A stretch of DNA of 64,000 nucleotides from JAKOWB01 sp038363005 (GCA_038363005.1 JBBQBI010000020.1:1-64000); one strand, 5' to 3'; positions 27,371-36,207 are shown, counted from the first letter of the stretch. A program made the numbers and translations. Notes: generated by a model not told the origin, from the sequence alone.

Positions 27371-28366
27371 TTACAGGCTCTCGGATTTCAGCGGCCGCGC
27401 CAAGAGCGCGCCGACGGCATGGTCCAGTGACGCGCCGCCATGCAATACGGCATCGACCGCCGCCGCGATCGGCAGCTCGACCTCCAGCCGTTGGCCGAGC
27501 GCCAGCACGGCGGTGGCCGTGGCCACGCCCTCGGCCACGCCACGGCTGGCGCCGGTGGCCTCCGCCAGCGTCTTGCCTTCGCCGATGCGCTGGCCCAGCG
27601 AGAAGTTGCGCGACTGTGTCGAGCCGCAGGTCAGCACCAAGTCGCCCAGGCCGGAGAGCCCCATCAGCGTCTCCCGCCGGCCGCCCAGCGCCTCGGCCAG
27701 GCGGCCGATCTCGGCCAAACCGCGGGTGATCAGGGCGGCGCGCGCGTTCTCGCCATAGCCGTGGCCCGCCACCATGCCGGCGGCGATGGCGATGACGTTC
27801 TTCACCGCGCCGCCGATCAGCACGCCGGTGACGTCGTCCGACCAGTAGGGGCGGAAGGCGGCGCTGCCCAGCGCCTCGGCCAGCGCCTGACCCAGGTCGG
27901 CCTGGCTGGCCGCCAGGGTGACCGCGGCCGGCAGACCCTTGGCCACCTCGGCGGCGAAGGTCGGGCCGGAGAGCACCGCCACCGGGCGACCGGGCAGCGC
28001 CTCATCGACCACCTGGTCCAGCAGCTTGCCGCTGGCAAGCTCTATACCTTTGGCGCAGAGCACCAGCGGCACGCGCGGCAGAACAGCCTCCAGTTCGGCC
28101 GCCAGCGCGCGGAGGTGCTGCGACGGCACCACCAGCAGCAGCGCATCGCTCGTCGCCAGGTCGCGCGCCTCGGCCGTCACCTTGATTGCGGGATCCAGCG
28201 CGATGCCCGGCAGATAGCGCGCATTCTCGCGCGACGCGGCGATGGCTGCCGCCTGCTCGGGCCGCCTGGCCCAGAGCACGACATCGCGCCCGGCACGCCT
28301 GGCCGCGACGGCCAGCGCCGTGCCCCAGGCTCCCGCGCCGATCACGCCGAGGCGCTGCGGCAGCAT
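27371..28366 (-). CDS. gpsA: Glycerol-3-phosphate dehydrogenase [NAD(P)+]
   Basis: Enzyme of 331 residues that reduces dihydroxyacetone phosphate to sn-glycerol-3-phosphate for phospholipid synthesis. The Rossmann motif is GAGAWGTALA (10-19). Downstream are VPSQHLR, CAKGIE, SGPTFAAEVAKGLP and the catalytic KNVIAIAAGM lysine, then GLSGLGDLVLTC. The start is the ATG at 28366, two bases past the stop of the upstream oxygenase gene; the longer open frame upstream is antisense to nothing useful and lacks homology. Cytoplasmic. Confidence 0.95.
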   Translation of the reverse strand: MLPQRLGVIGAGAWGTALAVAARRAGRDVVLWARRPEQAAAIAASRENARYLPGIALDPAIKVTAEARDLATSDALLLVVPSQHLRALAAELEAVLPRVPLVLCAKGIELASGKLLDQVVDEALPGRPVAVLSGPTFAAEVAKGLPAAVTLAASQADLGQALAEALGSAAFRPYWSDDVTGVLIGGAVKNVIAIAAGMVAGHGYGENARAALITRGLAEIGRLAEALGGRRETLMGLSGLGDLVLTCGSTQSRNFSLGQRIGEGKTLAEATGASRGVAEGVATATAVLALGQRLEVELPIAAAVDAVLHGGASLDHAVGALLARPLKSESL

Positions 28367-28368
28367 CG

Positions 28369-29034
28369 CTAGAGGCTCAGGTTGAAGGCGATGGAGATGC
28401 GCTGGCCGCCGCCGCGATAGGGGCGGACCTGGTGGTAGAGCCAGGCGGGAAAGATCACGATGCGCCCGGCCTTGGGGCGGATCGTCTCGGTGGCGCCGAC
28501 CGACAGGCCGCCGGGGCCGGCGAAGGCCAGCAGCGGCGCATACATCGCCGGGCCAGCGCCGCGCGGATCCAGCAGCTCCAGCTCGCCGCCCAGCGCCGGG
28601 TCGGCACCAGCGCCGGCATCGTCGACATAGTAGGTGCCCGACCACATGGCGGCCGGATGGATGTGGAATTCGTTGCCATGGCCATCGCTGTTGATGTTGG
28701 CCCAGGCGTTGGCGCGCCACTCCACCGTCACCGGCTGGCCTTGGCGCGAGCGGGTCATGTTGCTGGCGATCGACTTGGCGGCGGTCAGCAGCAGCCCCAC
28801 CGCCGGGCCGCCCCACTGGTCCATGTGCCAGTCGGACTGCCAGCCGCCCAGGTTGGAGGCCTGGGTCGAGGGGTGGCTCTGGCTGCGCGCCAGGATGTTG
28901 CGCGCCAGCTCGCCATTGTGCTGCGCCACGACGGGCAGCTCGGCGGTGACGATCGGCGTGGCGAAGGCCAGCTTGACGTCGGCCTTGATGTCGCCGGGCT
29001 GCGGCGCTTGCGGCGGTCGGGTGGTGTCGTTCAT
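28369..29034 (-). CDS. Putative 2OG-Fe(II) oxygenase (TIGR02466-like)
   Basis: Protein of 221 residues in the double-stranded beta-helix oxygenase superfamily. KLAFATPIVTAELP opens the domain. The facial triad is suggested by NEFHIHPAAMWSGTYYVDD (His-x-His) and the later FPAWLYHQVRPYRGGGQRISIAFNLSL, with the distal His and the Arg that binds 2-oxoglutarate. The LGGELELLDPRG strand is also typical. The substrate is unknown; relatives are often phage-like or near tRNA-modification genes. It overlaps tsaD by ATGA, so it is translationally coupled to it. Confidence 0.8.
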   Translation of the reverse strand: MNDTTRPPQAPQPGDIKADVKLAFATPIVTAELPVVAQHNGELARNILARSQSHPSTQASNLGGWQSDWHMDQWGGPAVGLLLTAAKSIASNMTRSRQGQPVTVEWRANAWANINSDGHGNEFHIHPAAMWSGTYYVDDAGAGADPALGGELELLDPRGAGPAMYAPLLAFAGPGGLSVGATETIRPKAGRIVIFPAWLYHQVRPYRGGGQRISIAFNLSL

Positions 29035-30068
29035 GCGGCCTGATCCTGCGTGAGGTCGGCCAGGGGCCAGCGCGGCCGGGCCGGGAAATCCAAGGGGTCG
29101 CGCTGACCGGCGGCCAGGCGCTCCAGCCCGGCCCAGGCGATCATCGCGGCGTTGTCGGTGCAGAGCGCCGGCGGCGGCGCCACCAACCGGCTGCCAGCGC
29201 GTTCAGCGGTCGCGGCCAGCGCGCTGCGCAGCGCGCCGTTGGCAGCAACGCCACCGGCCACCACCAGCGGCCCGGGCTGCCCAGTCTCGGCACGGAAGCG
29301 CAGCAGTGCGCGGCGGGCGCGGTCGGCCAGCACCTCGGCCACGGCGGCCTGGAAGCTGGCCGCCAGGTCTGCGCGCGCCTGCGCGTCACCAGGCGGCAGC
29401 TGCTCGGCCACCAGGCGCACCGCGGTCTTCAGGCCGGCGAAGGAGAAGTCCAGTTGCGGGCGCCCCAGCATCGGCCGCGGCAGGGCGAAGCGCGCCGGAT
29501 CGCCGTCGCGCGCCGCGCGCTCCACCGCCGGCCCGCCGGGATAGTCCAGGCCCAGCAGCTTGGCGGTCTTGTCGAAGGCCTCGCCGGCGGCGTCGTCCAG
29601 CGTGGCGCCATAGCTACGGTAGCGGCCCAGACCCTCAACCGCGACCAGCTGGCAGTGCCCGCCGGACACCAGCAGCAGCAGGTAGGGAAAATCCAGCCCC
29701 TCGGTCAGGCGCACGGTCAGCGCGTGGCCCTCCAGGTGATTGACGGCGATGAAGGGCAGGCCGCGCGCCGCGGCCAAGCCCTTGGCCAGCATGACGCCGA
29801 CGAAGACGCCGCCGATCAGTCCCGGACCAGCGGTGGCGACGATGCCGTCGACCTGGCCCAAGCCGACCCCGGCGGTCTGCAGCGCGCGGCGCACCAGCCC
29901 CGGCAGCTCGGCCAGGTGGCTGCGCGCGGCGATCTCCGGCACCACGCCGCCATAGGGACGGTGCTCGTCAAGCTGCGACAGCACCAGGTTGGCGTGGATG
30001 CGGCGCCGGTCATCGACCAGCGCCACCGCCGTCTCGTCGCAGGAGGTTTCGATACCCAGAACCAGCAT
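29031..30068 (-). CDS. tsaD: tRNA N6-adenosine threonylcarbamoyltransferase
   Basis: Enzyme of 345 residues that transfers the threonylcarbamoyl group from TC-AMP to A37 of ANN-decoding tRNAs, working with TsaB and TsaE. Landmarks: LGIETSCDETAVAL, the metal-binding HLEGH, LLVSGGHCQL, GEAFDKTAKLLGLDYPGG, DFSFAGLKTA and the final CTDNAAMIAW. The start is the ATG at 30068 (MLVLGIETSCDE), which begins exactly where the family does. One likely client, tRNA-Thr(CGT), is encoded in this window. Confidence 0.97.
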   Translation of the reverse strand: MLVLGIETSCDETAVALVDDRRRIHANLVLSQLDEHRPYGGVVPEIAARSHLAELPGLVRRALQTAGVGLGQVDGIVATAGPGLIGGVFVGVMLAKGLAAARGLPFIAVNHLEGHALTVRLTEGLDFPYLLLLVSGGHCQLVAVEGLGRYRSYGATLDDAAGEAFDKTAKLLGLDYPGGPAVERAARDGDPARFALPRPMLGRPQLDFSFAGLKTAVRLVAEQLPPGDAQARADLAASFQAAVAEVLADRARRALLRFRAETGQPGPLVVAGGVAANGALRSALAATAERAGSRLVAPPPALCTDNAAMIAWAGLERLAAGQRDPLDFPARPRWPLADLTQDQAA

Positions 30069-30102
30069 GGGGCGGCAGCCTAACTCAAACGCCCAGGCAC
30101 TC

Positions 30103-30411
30103 TCAAACGCCGAGGCACTGCTGCACGATCTGCGTCGCCGTCTCGTGCGCCGCCTCACCCTCGGGCGTCGCGGTGCCATCGTTCATCAGCGCCGTCAGCG
30201 CCGCGTAGTCGGCGTCGCTCAGCGACTCCGACAGCCCCTCGACCATGCAGGTGCAGGCCTTCTTGGCGCCCTTGATGGTGCCCTTGGCGCGGTCCATGCA
30301 GGCCTGCTGCTCCAGCTTCACCTGCTTGGGTGTCAGGCCGTCCGCCCAGGCGGGCGCCGCCGCGAGCGTGAACAGGGCAAGGACTGCGACGAGCGGCCGC
30401 GTGCGCGTCAT
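30103..30411 (-). CDS. Small secreted cysteine-containing protein, unknown function
   Basis: Protein of 102 residues with a clear signal peptide (about residues 1-23, ending APAWA). The mature 79 residues are charged and helical with four cysteines: one in QQACMDR, two in ACTCMVE and one in QQCLGV. This spacing suggests two disulfides in the periplasm. No family recognised. The start is the ATG at 30411, with AAGGAG 10 nt upstream. It lies between tsaD and hemC, upstream of tsaD in the same direction. Confidence 0.75.
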   Translation of the reverse strand: MTRTRPLVAVLALFTLAAAPAWADGLTPKQVKLEQQACMDRAKGTIKGAKKACTCMVEGLSESLSDADYAALTALMNDGTATPEGEAAHETATQIVQQCLGV

Positions 30412-30563
30412 GGCATTTTTCTCCTTGTCAGGCCGGCGGGGGCGGGCTTCAACCCTGGGCACCCGGACGAACCGCCGCCGGTCTCGTTTCTCATAGCATG
30501 GGAACGCACCCGGTCGAAGCGCGGTTGCGTTGCTACTACGGAATCGGTGGGGGCGGCAGGACG

Positions 30564-31499
30564 ATGACGGTGCGCCTCAGACTTGGTACGCGCGGCAGCC
30601 CGCTGGCCCTCAAGCAGGCAGTGGAGACGCGCGACCGCCTGACCGCCGCCTGGCCGGAGCTCGCCCTGCCGGGCGCGATCGAGCTGGTGGAGATCCGCAC
30701 CACCGGCGACCGCGTGCAGGACCGCCCGCTGGCCGAACTGGGCGGCAAGGGCCTTTTCGCCAAGGAGATCGAGGAGGCGCTGCTGGAGCGTCGCATCGAC
30801 GTGGCAGTGCATTCGCTGAAGGACCTGCCGACCTGGCTGCCCGCCGGGCTGACGCTGGCCGCCGTGCTGCCGCGCGCCGACCCGCGCGACGCCCTGGTGA
30901 CGCTGGACGGCCTGCCCGACCTGGGGGCGCTGCCGGCCGGCGCGGTGGTCGGCACCTGCTCGCTGCGCCGCCAGGCGCAGCTGCTGCTGCAGCGCCCCGA
31001 CCTGCGGGTGGTGACCTTGCGCGGCAATGTCGGCACGCGGCTGCGGCGCCTGGCCGAGGGCGCCTGCCACGCCACGCTGCTGGCGATGGCCGGCCTCAAT
31101 CGCCTGGAGCTCGCCAGCCGCGGCCAGCCGCTGGCTACCGAACAGATGCTGCCGGCGGTGGCGCAGGGCGCAATCGGCCTGGAAATCCGCAGCGACGATG
31201 GCGAGGCCGCCCGCCTGCTGGCCGGGGTGAACGATCCGGCGAGCTGGCTGCGCGTGGCCTGCGAGCGCGCCTGCCTGGCGGCGCTGCGTGGCTCCTGCAC
31301 CACGCCGGTCGCGGTGCTGGCCGATCCGATCGGCAGCGACTTGCGGCTGCGGGCCCTGCTGGTGCTACCCGATGGCCGCCAGCCGCTGTTCGTCGAGCAG
31401 GCCGCCGCGGTAGACGATCACCTGGCGCTGGGCCAGGCGGTCGGCGAGGCGCTGCGCGGCCGCGCCAGCGCGGCGCACCTTGCCCTGCTGGAGGCCTGA
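30564..31499 (+). CDS. hemC: Porphobilinogen deaminase (hydroxymethylbilane synthase)
   Basis: Enzyme of 311 residues that joins four porphobilinogen units into hydroxymethylbilane in heme synthesis. Motifs: RLGTRGSPLALKQA at the N-terminus, EIRTTGDRVQDRPLAELGGKGLFAKEIE with the catalytic-loop residues, DVAVHSLKDLP with the essential Asp, TCSLRRQAQL, and Cys245 in RGSCTTPVAV, which carries the dipyrromethane cofactor. The start is the ATG at 30564 (MTVRLRLGTRG). The stop overlaps the hemD start by one base. Confidence 0.97.
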   Translation: MTVRLRLGTRGSPLALKQAVETRDRLTAAWPELALPGAIELVEIRTTGDRVQDRPLAELGGKGLFAKEIEEALLERRIDVAVHSLKDLPTWLPAGLTLAAVLPRADPRDALVTLDGLPDLGALPAGAVVGTCSLRRQAQLLLQRPDLRVVTLRGNVGTRLRRLAEGACHATLLAMAGLNRLELASRGQPLATEQMLPAVAQGAIGLEIRSDDGEAARLLAGVNDPASWLRVACERACLAALRGSCTTPVAVLADPIGSDLRLRALLVLPDGRQPLFVEQAAAVDDHLALGQAVGEALRGRASAAHLALLEA

Positions 31500-32239
31500 T
31501 GCGCCTGCTGCTGACCCGCCCGGCCGAGGAGAGCGCGCGCAGCCAGAAGCTGTTCGACGCTGCCGGCCACAGCGTGCAGCTGGCGCCGATGCAGGTGATC
31601 GAGCCGCTGCCGGCGACACTGGCGTTTGACGGCATCCAGGCCCTGGCGGTGACCAGCCGCCAGGGGGCCCGGGCGCTGGCCCGCGCCACCGACCGTCGCG
31701 ACATATCTGTATATGCCGTCGGTGCTGCCACGGCCGCGCTGCTGCGGACGGAGGGTTTTGCCACTGTTGTCTCGGCCGAAGGCGACGCCGCCGAACTGGC
31801 ACGGCTGCTTGCGGCGCGCCTGGACCCGCGGCGGGGCGGCATCCTGCATGCCGCCGGCGCCGCCGTGGCGCTGGACCTGGACGAGGCCCTGGCGCCCTTG
31901 GGCTTCCAGGTCGTACGTACGAACCTGTACCAGGCCGCTGCCGTGGATACGCTCGACCGTACGATCCAGGACGCCCTGACGGACGGACAGCTCGATGGCG
32001 TGGCCTTTTTCTCTCCCCGCGCCGCCACCATCTTTGCTAAGCTGCTGCAGCAAGCTGATTTGGCCGCCTGCTGCAGCCGTCTGGTGGCGGTCTGCCTGAG
32101 CCCGGCGGTGGCCGAGCGGGTGGGCGGACTGGACTGGCGCGCCACCCTGGTGGCGGACGAACCGAACCTGCCAGCACTGCTGGCGGTTCTGACGGCGTAC
32201 GGACAGCGTACGAACGACGGAATGGAGACCCAGGCATGA
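31499..32239 (+). CDS. hemD: Uroporphyrinogen-III synthase
   Basis: Protein of 246 residues that cyclises hydroxymethylbilane with inversion of ring D. HemD sequences diverge strongly; the call rests on MRLLLTRPAEESARSQKLFDAAGH at the N-terminus, AVTSRQGARAL, AVGAATAALLRTEGF and VAFFSPRAATIF in the expected order, plus its place directly after hemC. TGATG links hemC to hemD and ATGA links hemD to the Mic60-like gene, so the genes are translated as a coupled series. Confidence 0.92.
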   Translation: MRLLLTRPAEESARSQKLFDAAGHSVQLAPMQVIEPLPATLAFDGIQALAVTSRQGARALARATDRRDISVYAVGAATAALLRTEGFATVVSAEGDAAELARLLAARLDPRRGGILHAAGAAVALDLDEALAPLGFQVVRTNLYQAAAVDTLDRTIQDALTDGQLDGVAFFSPRAATIFAKLLQQADLAACCSRLVAVCLSPAVAERVGGLDWRATLVADEPNLPALLAVLTAYGQRTNDGMETQA

Positions 32240-33819
32240 GCGACAGCAACGGCGACGGCGCCCCGGTCGATCCCGCCCTGCATCCAGCCCAGGGTGTCAT
32301 CCAGGTCTTCGGCGGCATCCGCCCCATGGCGCACAAGCTGGGTATCGCCGTCTCCACGGTGCAGGGCTGGAAGGAGCGCGGCACGATCCCGCGCAGCCGC
32401 CATGGCGAAATCCAGGCCGCTGCCGCTGCCGCCGGGGTCGCGCTGGATCCCGCGCTGTTGGCCGCCAGCGACCAGACCCAGGCGCCGACAATCGAGGGAG
32501 TTGGCGCGCCGATCGAGGCGCCGAGCGAGACCCCGCCCGCCGCCGCCGGACCTCGGCCGGAGCCCAAGGCGGCGCTGCATCCTGACCGCCGGGCGCCAGG
32601 CTGGCTGGCGCGCGTCAGCCCGCAGCTGCCGGCCGTCGCGCTGGGCGGCGTGCTGGTGCTGGCCGGGTTCCTGCTGGCCATGGGCACCAGCGACCTGTGG
32701 CTGGGGCCGACCGACGGGCCGGGTGACGGCAAGGCCGTGGCCGCGCTGGAGCAGCGCCTGGCCGCGCTGGAAGCGGCGCCGGCCACCAACAACGCCAGCC
32801 AGCTCACGGCACTGCAAGACCAGCTGGAATCGCTGCGCAACCAGGTCGCCGCGCTGCCGGCCGGCGGCGATGCCGCGGCGCTGGAGGGCCTGAAGCAAGA
32901 GCTGCTGGCGGCCAGCGCGGCACAGACCGCCGCGGCGCTGCAGCCGACCGCCGAGCAGCTCACCAAGATGTCGGCGGCGCTCGACGAGGCGCGCAAGACC
33001 CTGGCCGACCTGCAGGCCGCCCAGGCCAGCCAGCCACCGGGCGACCAGCCGCCAGCCTGGGCTGAAAGCCTGTCAGGAGACGTCACCACACTGGGCGACC
33101 GCGTCACCGCGCTGGAGGCAACGGCGATGGCGCAGGCGGCGCGCCTCGGCGCGCTCGACAGCCTCGACCAGCGCATTGCCGACAATGTCGCCGCCGCCGA
33201 GGCGCGGCTCGACGCCAAGCTGGCAGCCGCCGTCACCAGTGCCGTCGCCGCCCTGCCGCCGCCGGTGCCGCCGACCCCGGCGCCCGGCGCCACCGCCGCC
33301 GCCACCCTGGCGCTGGCCGCCGCCAACCTGCAGGAAGCGGTGGCCGCCGGCCGCGGCTTTACCAGCGAGCTGGTACTGCTGCGCCAGCTCGCCGCCGAGA
33401 CGCCCGCCATCGCCGCCGCCCTGGCCGCGCTGGAGCCGCTGGCGGCCGAGGGCCTGCCCTCCGACAGCAGCCTGCGCGCCGCATTTCCGGCCATGGCCGA
33501 GGCGGTGGTGCGGGCCGACCGCGGCACCGCCGGCGGCGACTGGTTCGACGAGCTTTGGCAGTCGGTCGGCGGGCTGATCAGCGTGCGGCCGATCGGCGAG
33601 GTGGCGGGCGACGATGCCGCCGCCATGGTGGCCCGGGCCGAGCAGCGCCTGACCGCCGGCGACCTGGCCAGCGCGGTGACCGAGCTGTCCGGCCTGAGCG
33701 GCGCGGCGGCGGAAGCAGCGGCCCCCTGGCTGGCCCAGGCCAAGGCGCGGCTGGAGGGCCTGGCGGCCGCCAATCAGGTGGTGCAGCAGGCGCTGGCGCG
33801 CCTCGCGGCCGGCGGCTGA
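32236..33819 (+). CDS. Mic60/mitofilin-like membrane protein with N-terminal carph-isopro HTH
   Basis: Protein of 527 residues. Residues 20-67 (VIQVFGGIRPMAHKLGIAVS then TVQGWKERGTIPRSRHGEIQ) read as a Cro-like HTH of the carph-isopro type. A Pro/Ala linker leads to one membrane helix (about 133-150). Coiled-coil segments follow (about 165-215 and 230-340), then a Pro-rich break and a C-terminal helical domain (about 350-527) that matches bacterial Mic60/COG4223. Alphaproteobacterial Mic60 shapes intracytoplasmic membrane and is usually encoded between hemD and hemY, as here. The HTH would face the cytoplasm and the coiled coil the periplasm. Confidence 0.78.
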   Translation: MSDSNGDGAPVDPALHPAQGVIQVFGGIRPMAHKLGIAVSTVQGWKERGTIPRSRHGEIQAAAAAAGVALDPALLAASDQTQAPTIEGVGAPIEAPSETPPAAAGPRPEPKAALHPDRRAPGWLARVSPQLPAVALGGVLVLAGFLLAMGTSDLWLGPTDGPGDGKAVAALEQRLAALEAAPATNNASQLTALQDQLESLRNQVAALPAGGDAAALEGLKQELLAASAAQTAAALQPTAEQLTKMSAALDEARKTLADLQAAQASQPPGDQPPAWAESLSGDVTTLGDRVTALEATAMAQAARLGALDSLDQRIADNVAAAEARLDAKLAAAVTSAVAALPPPVPPTPAPGATAAATLALAAANLQEAVAAGRGFTSELVLLRQLAAETPAIAAALAALEPLAAEGLPSDSSLRAAFPAMAEAVVRADRGTAGGDWFDELWQSVGGLISVRPIGEVAGDDAAAMVARAEQRLTAGDLASAVTELSGLSGAAAEAAAPWLAQAKARLEGLAAANQVVQQALARLAAGG

Positions 33820-33829
33820 GGAGCAGAGC

Positions 33830-35362
33830 ATGGGCCGTATCCTGCTGTTCCTCGTGCAGCTGGCGCTGCTGGTCGCCGCCGCGGTGTGGATCGCCGACCG
33901 TCCCGGCGAGGTGCGCATCCGCTGGCTGGGGCGCGAGATCACCGCCGACGTCGGCGTGCTGCTGCTCGCCGTGTTCCTGCTGATGCTGCTGTCGGCGGTC
34001 GGCTATCACCTGTGGCGCCGCGTCGCCCGCACCCCCGGCCTGACGGCGCGGGCGATGGACCGCGGCCGGCGGCGGCGCGGCTTGCAAGCCTTGACCAACG
34101 GCCTGGTCGCCGTAGCGGCCGGTGAGACCGACGAGGCACGGCGCTGGTCGCGCAAGGCCGATCAGCTGCTGGATGAACCGGCGCTGACCCAACTGCTGGC
34201 CGCCCAGGTGGCCGACCTGGACGGCGACCAGGAACGGGCCCGCGCGCTGTTCGACGCCATGCTGGCCCGGCCGGAGACCCGCTTCCTGGGCCTGCGCGGC
34301 CTGGTGCAGCAGGCGCTGGCGCAGGGCGATACCCAGGCCGCGCTTGGCTATGTCGAGGAAGCACATCGCCTGCGCCCCGACACGCCCTGGGTGCTGGACA
34401 CGCTGTTCGACCTGGCCGAGCGCGACGGCCGCCTGGCCGAGGCCGGGCGCGTGCTGACCGAGGCGCGGCGCCGCGGCGTACTGAAGCCGGCCGAAGCCGA
34501 CCGCCGCCGCGCCGTGGTGCTGCTGGAGGAATCGGCGCGCGCCGAGGCCACCGGCGAGGCGCCGGTGGCACTCGACCGCGCCAAGCAGGCGCTGCGCCTG
34601 GCGCCCGAGCTGACCGCGGCGGCGCAGCGCGCCGCCCGCCTGGCCGCCCGCCTGGGCAAGACGCGCGAGGCGGAGCGCATCCTGGAGCGTGCCTGGACCC
34701 TGCGGCCGCATCCCGCCCTGGCGGAGCTCTACCTCGGCCTCAACCAGGGCGCCGGCGCGGCCGAACGCCTGAAGCTGCTGCGCCGCCTGACCGGCGGCCA
34801 GCCGGAGCATCCGGAGACGCTGGTGACCCTGGCCGCCGCGGCGGCCGACGCCAGCCTCTGGGCCGAGGCGCGGCGCTTGCTGGCACCGCTGGAGGGCAAC
34901 CCGCCGGACCAGCGCACCGCCCGCCTGCTGGCGCTGCTGGCCGATGCCGACGCCGGCGATGCGACCTTGGCGCGGGAGTGGCGCGACCGCGCCGCCGCGC
35001 TGCCGGCCGCGCCGGGCTGGAACTGCCCGGCCTGCGGCCAGTCGCCGGCCGAGTGGCAGCCGCGCTGCCCCAACTGCGGTGCCTTCGATTCCCTGGTCTG
35101 GAAGCCCGGCCCGGTCGGTGTCGGCGGCGGACTGATCGCAGCGGACTTCGCCGCGCCGGCGTCAGTACCCGAGCCGCCGCCCGCACCGGCCGCTCCGCCC
35201 GAGCCCGCACCAGCGCCCAAGCCAACGCCAGTGCCCGAGCCGGCGCCCGCACCCGCTCCCGCACCGGCGCCTGCACCGGCAGCGGCACCGGTCGCCGCCC
35301 CGAAGCCGGCGCCAAGCGGCCCGACACTGTCACCCGAGGACGCGGCGCGCCGCGGCCTGTGA
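33830..35362 (+). CDS. hemY: HemY-like membrane TPR protein with C-terminal zinc ribbon
   Basis: Protein of 510 residues with two N-terminal helices (about 4-22 and 42-60), the HemY N-terminal signature WLGREITADVGVLL and about eight TPR-like helical pairs up to residue 390. A zinc ribbon follows: Cys399, Cys402, Cys413 and Cys416 in NCPACG...CPNCG. The last 70 residues are Pro/Ala repeats, probably a disordered tail. This HemY is unrelated to protoporphyrinogen oxidase; it is an inner-membrane protein of uncertain role in late heme steps. RBS GAGGAGCAG precedes the ATG. Confidence 0.88.
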   Translation: MGRILLFLVQLALLVAAAVWIADRPGEVRIRWLGREITADVGVLLLAVFLLMLLSAVGYHLWRRVARTPGLTARAMDRGRRRRGLQALTNGLVAVAAGETDEARRWSRKADQLLDEPALTQLLAAQVADLDGDQERARALFDAMLARPETRFLGLRGLVQQALAQGDTQAALGYVEEAHRLRPDTPWVLDTLFDLAERDGRLAEAGRVLTEARRRGVLKPAEADRRRAVVLLEESARAEATGEAPVALDRAKQALRLAPELTAAAQRAARLAARLGKTREAERILERAWTLRPHPALAELYLGLNQGAGAAERLKLLRRLTGGQPEHPETLVTLAAAAADASLWAEARRLLAPLEGNPPDQRTARLLALLADADAGDATLAREWRDRAAALPAAPGWNCPACGQSPAEWQPRCPNCGAFDSLVWKPGPVGVGGGLIAADFAAPASVPEPPPAPAAPPEPAPAPKPTPVPEPAPAPAPAPAPAPAAAPVAAPKPAPSGPTLSPEDAARRGL

Positions 35363-35390
35363 GTTTCCTCCGAACCCCGCGGATCCGATC

Positions 35391-36059
35391 ATGCTGCTGA
35401 CCCTGCCGAACTTCCTCACCGCCGCGCAGCTCGCCACCGCGCGGCAGATCGTCCAGCAGGTCGAGCTGGGCGACGGCCGCGTCACCGGCAGCGCCAAGCT
35501 GAAGCTGAACCTGCAATCCGGCGGCCTGGCGCCCGGGCTGGAACCGGCGCAGAAGCTGATCCACGACGCCTTCCAGACTAACGTCGAGTTCTCGGTCTTC
35601 GCGCTGCCGCGGACCTACCGCATCTTCTTCAACCGCTACGACCCGGGCATGTACTACAAGGCGCACATGGACGTGTCGCTGATGGGCCTCGGCACACCGC
35701 AGCTCATGCGCACCGACCTCTCCTTCACCGTCTTCCTCAGCGAGCCCAGGGACTACGACGGCGGCGAGTTCCGCCTGGAATCGCCCTTCGGCGAGCAGCG
35801 CCTGAAGCTGCCGGCCGGCACGCTCATCTGCTACCCCTCGGACATGCTGCACGAGGTGCTGCCGGTGACCCGCGGCAGCCGCCTGGCCGCCATCGGCTGG
35901 ATCCAGTCGCTGATCCCCGACCCGCGCCACCGCGAGCTGTTTCGCGCCTTCGACCACGTGGCGCGCGACATGCTGAAGCTGCTGCCCGAGCCGGAGCCCT
36001 TCCGCGAGCGCCTGGGCCGCGTGCGCGAGGGCCTGCTGCGCTCCTGGAGCGACGTCTAG
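35391..36059 (+). CDS. Fe(II)/2OG-dependent PKHD-type hydroxylase (PiuC/YbiX family)
   Basis: Oxygenase of 222 residues. The N-terminus MLLTLPNFLTAAQL and NRYDPGMYYKAHMD with His92 and Asp94 give the first two iron ligands; DMLHEVLPVTRGSRLAAIGW gives His154 and the 2OG-binding Arg164. FLSEPRDYDGGEF is a strong PiuC/YbiX marker. PiuC genes often lie beside TonB siderophore receptors and respond to iron; no receptor is adjacent here. It follows hemY by 28 bp and precedes tRNA-Thr. Confidence 0.93.
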   Translation: MLLTLPNFLTAAQLATARQIVQQVELGDGRVTGSAKLKLNLQSGGLAPGLEPAQKLIHDAFQTNVEFSVFALPRTYRIFFNRYDPGMYYKAHMDVSLMGLGTPQLMRTDLSFTVFLSEPRDYDGGEFRLESPFGEQRLKLPAGTLICYPSDMLHEVLPVTRGSRLAAIGWIQSLIPDPRHRELFRAFDHVARDMLKLLPEPEPFRERLGRVREGLLRSWSDV

Positions 36060-36064
36060 AGTGG

Positions 36065-36093
36065 TTGACGAGGAAGGGCGCCTCGACTAGCGT
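36065..36093 (+). promoter_or_regulatory. Candidate promoter of tRNA-Thr
   Basis: TTGACG (36065-36070) and TAGCGT (36088-36093) are 17 nt apart. Transcription would start near 36100, about 33 nt before the mature tRNA 5' end. The -35 box is near-perfect; the -10 box is weak. Confidence 0.5.
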
Positions 36094-36132
36094 CCGCGCG
36101 CTTTTTCCGGCCGGGCATCGACCCGGCCCGCT

Positions 36133-36207
36133 GCCGGCGTAGCTCAGGGGTAGAGCAGGGCTTTCGTAAAGCCAAGGTCGGGGGTTCAATTCCCTCCGCC
36201 GGCACCA
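36133..36207 (+). tRNA. tRNA-Thr (anticodon CGT)
   Basis: A 75-nt cloverleaf with the CCA end encoded. Acceptor arms GCCGGCG (36133-36139) and CGCCGGC (36197-36203) pair fully, with discriminator A. The D arm is GCTC...GAGC with a GGGGTA loop, the anticodon loop is TTCGTAA on a GGGCT/AGCCA stem, and the T arm is GGGGG-TTCAATT-CCCTC. The anticodon CGT reads ACG, a frequent Thr codon in this GC-rich genome. The outermost anticodon-stem pair is a G-A mismatch. Confidence 0.97.

Noticed and set aside
32037..33773. Minus-strand frame of 578 codons rich in Ser/Ala
   Set aside because: Shadow of the Mic60-like gene; no RBS and no domain.
35150..35330. Tandem Pro-Ala codon repeats that look like a DNA repeat or CRISPR-like array
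   Set aside because: They encode the low-complexity tail of the HemY-like protein; there are no regular spacers or repeats of fixed length.
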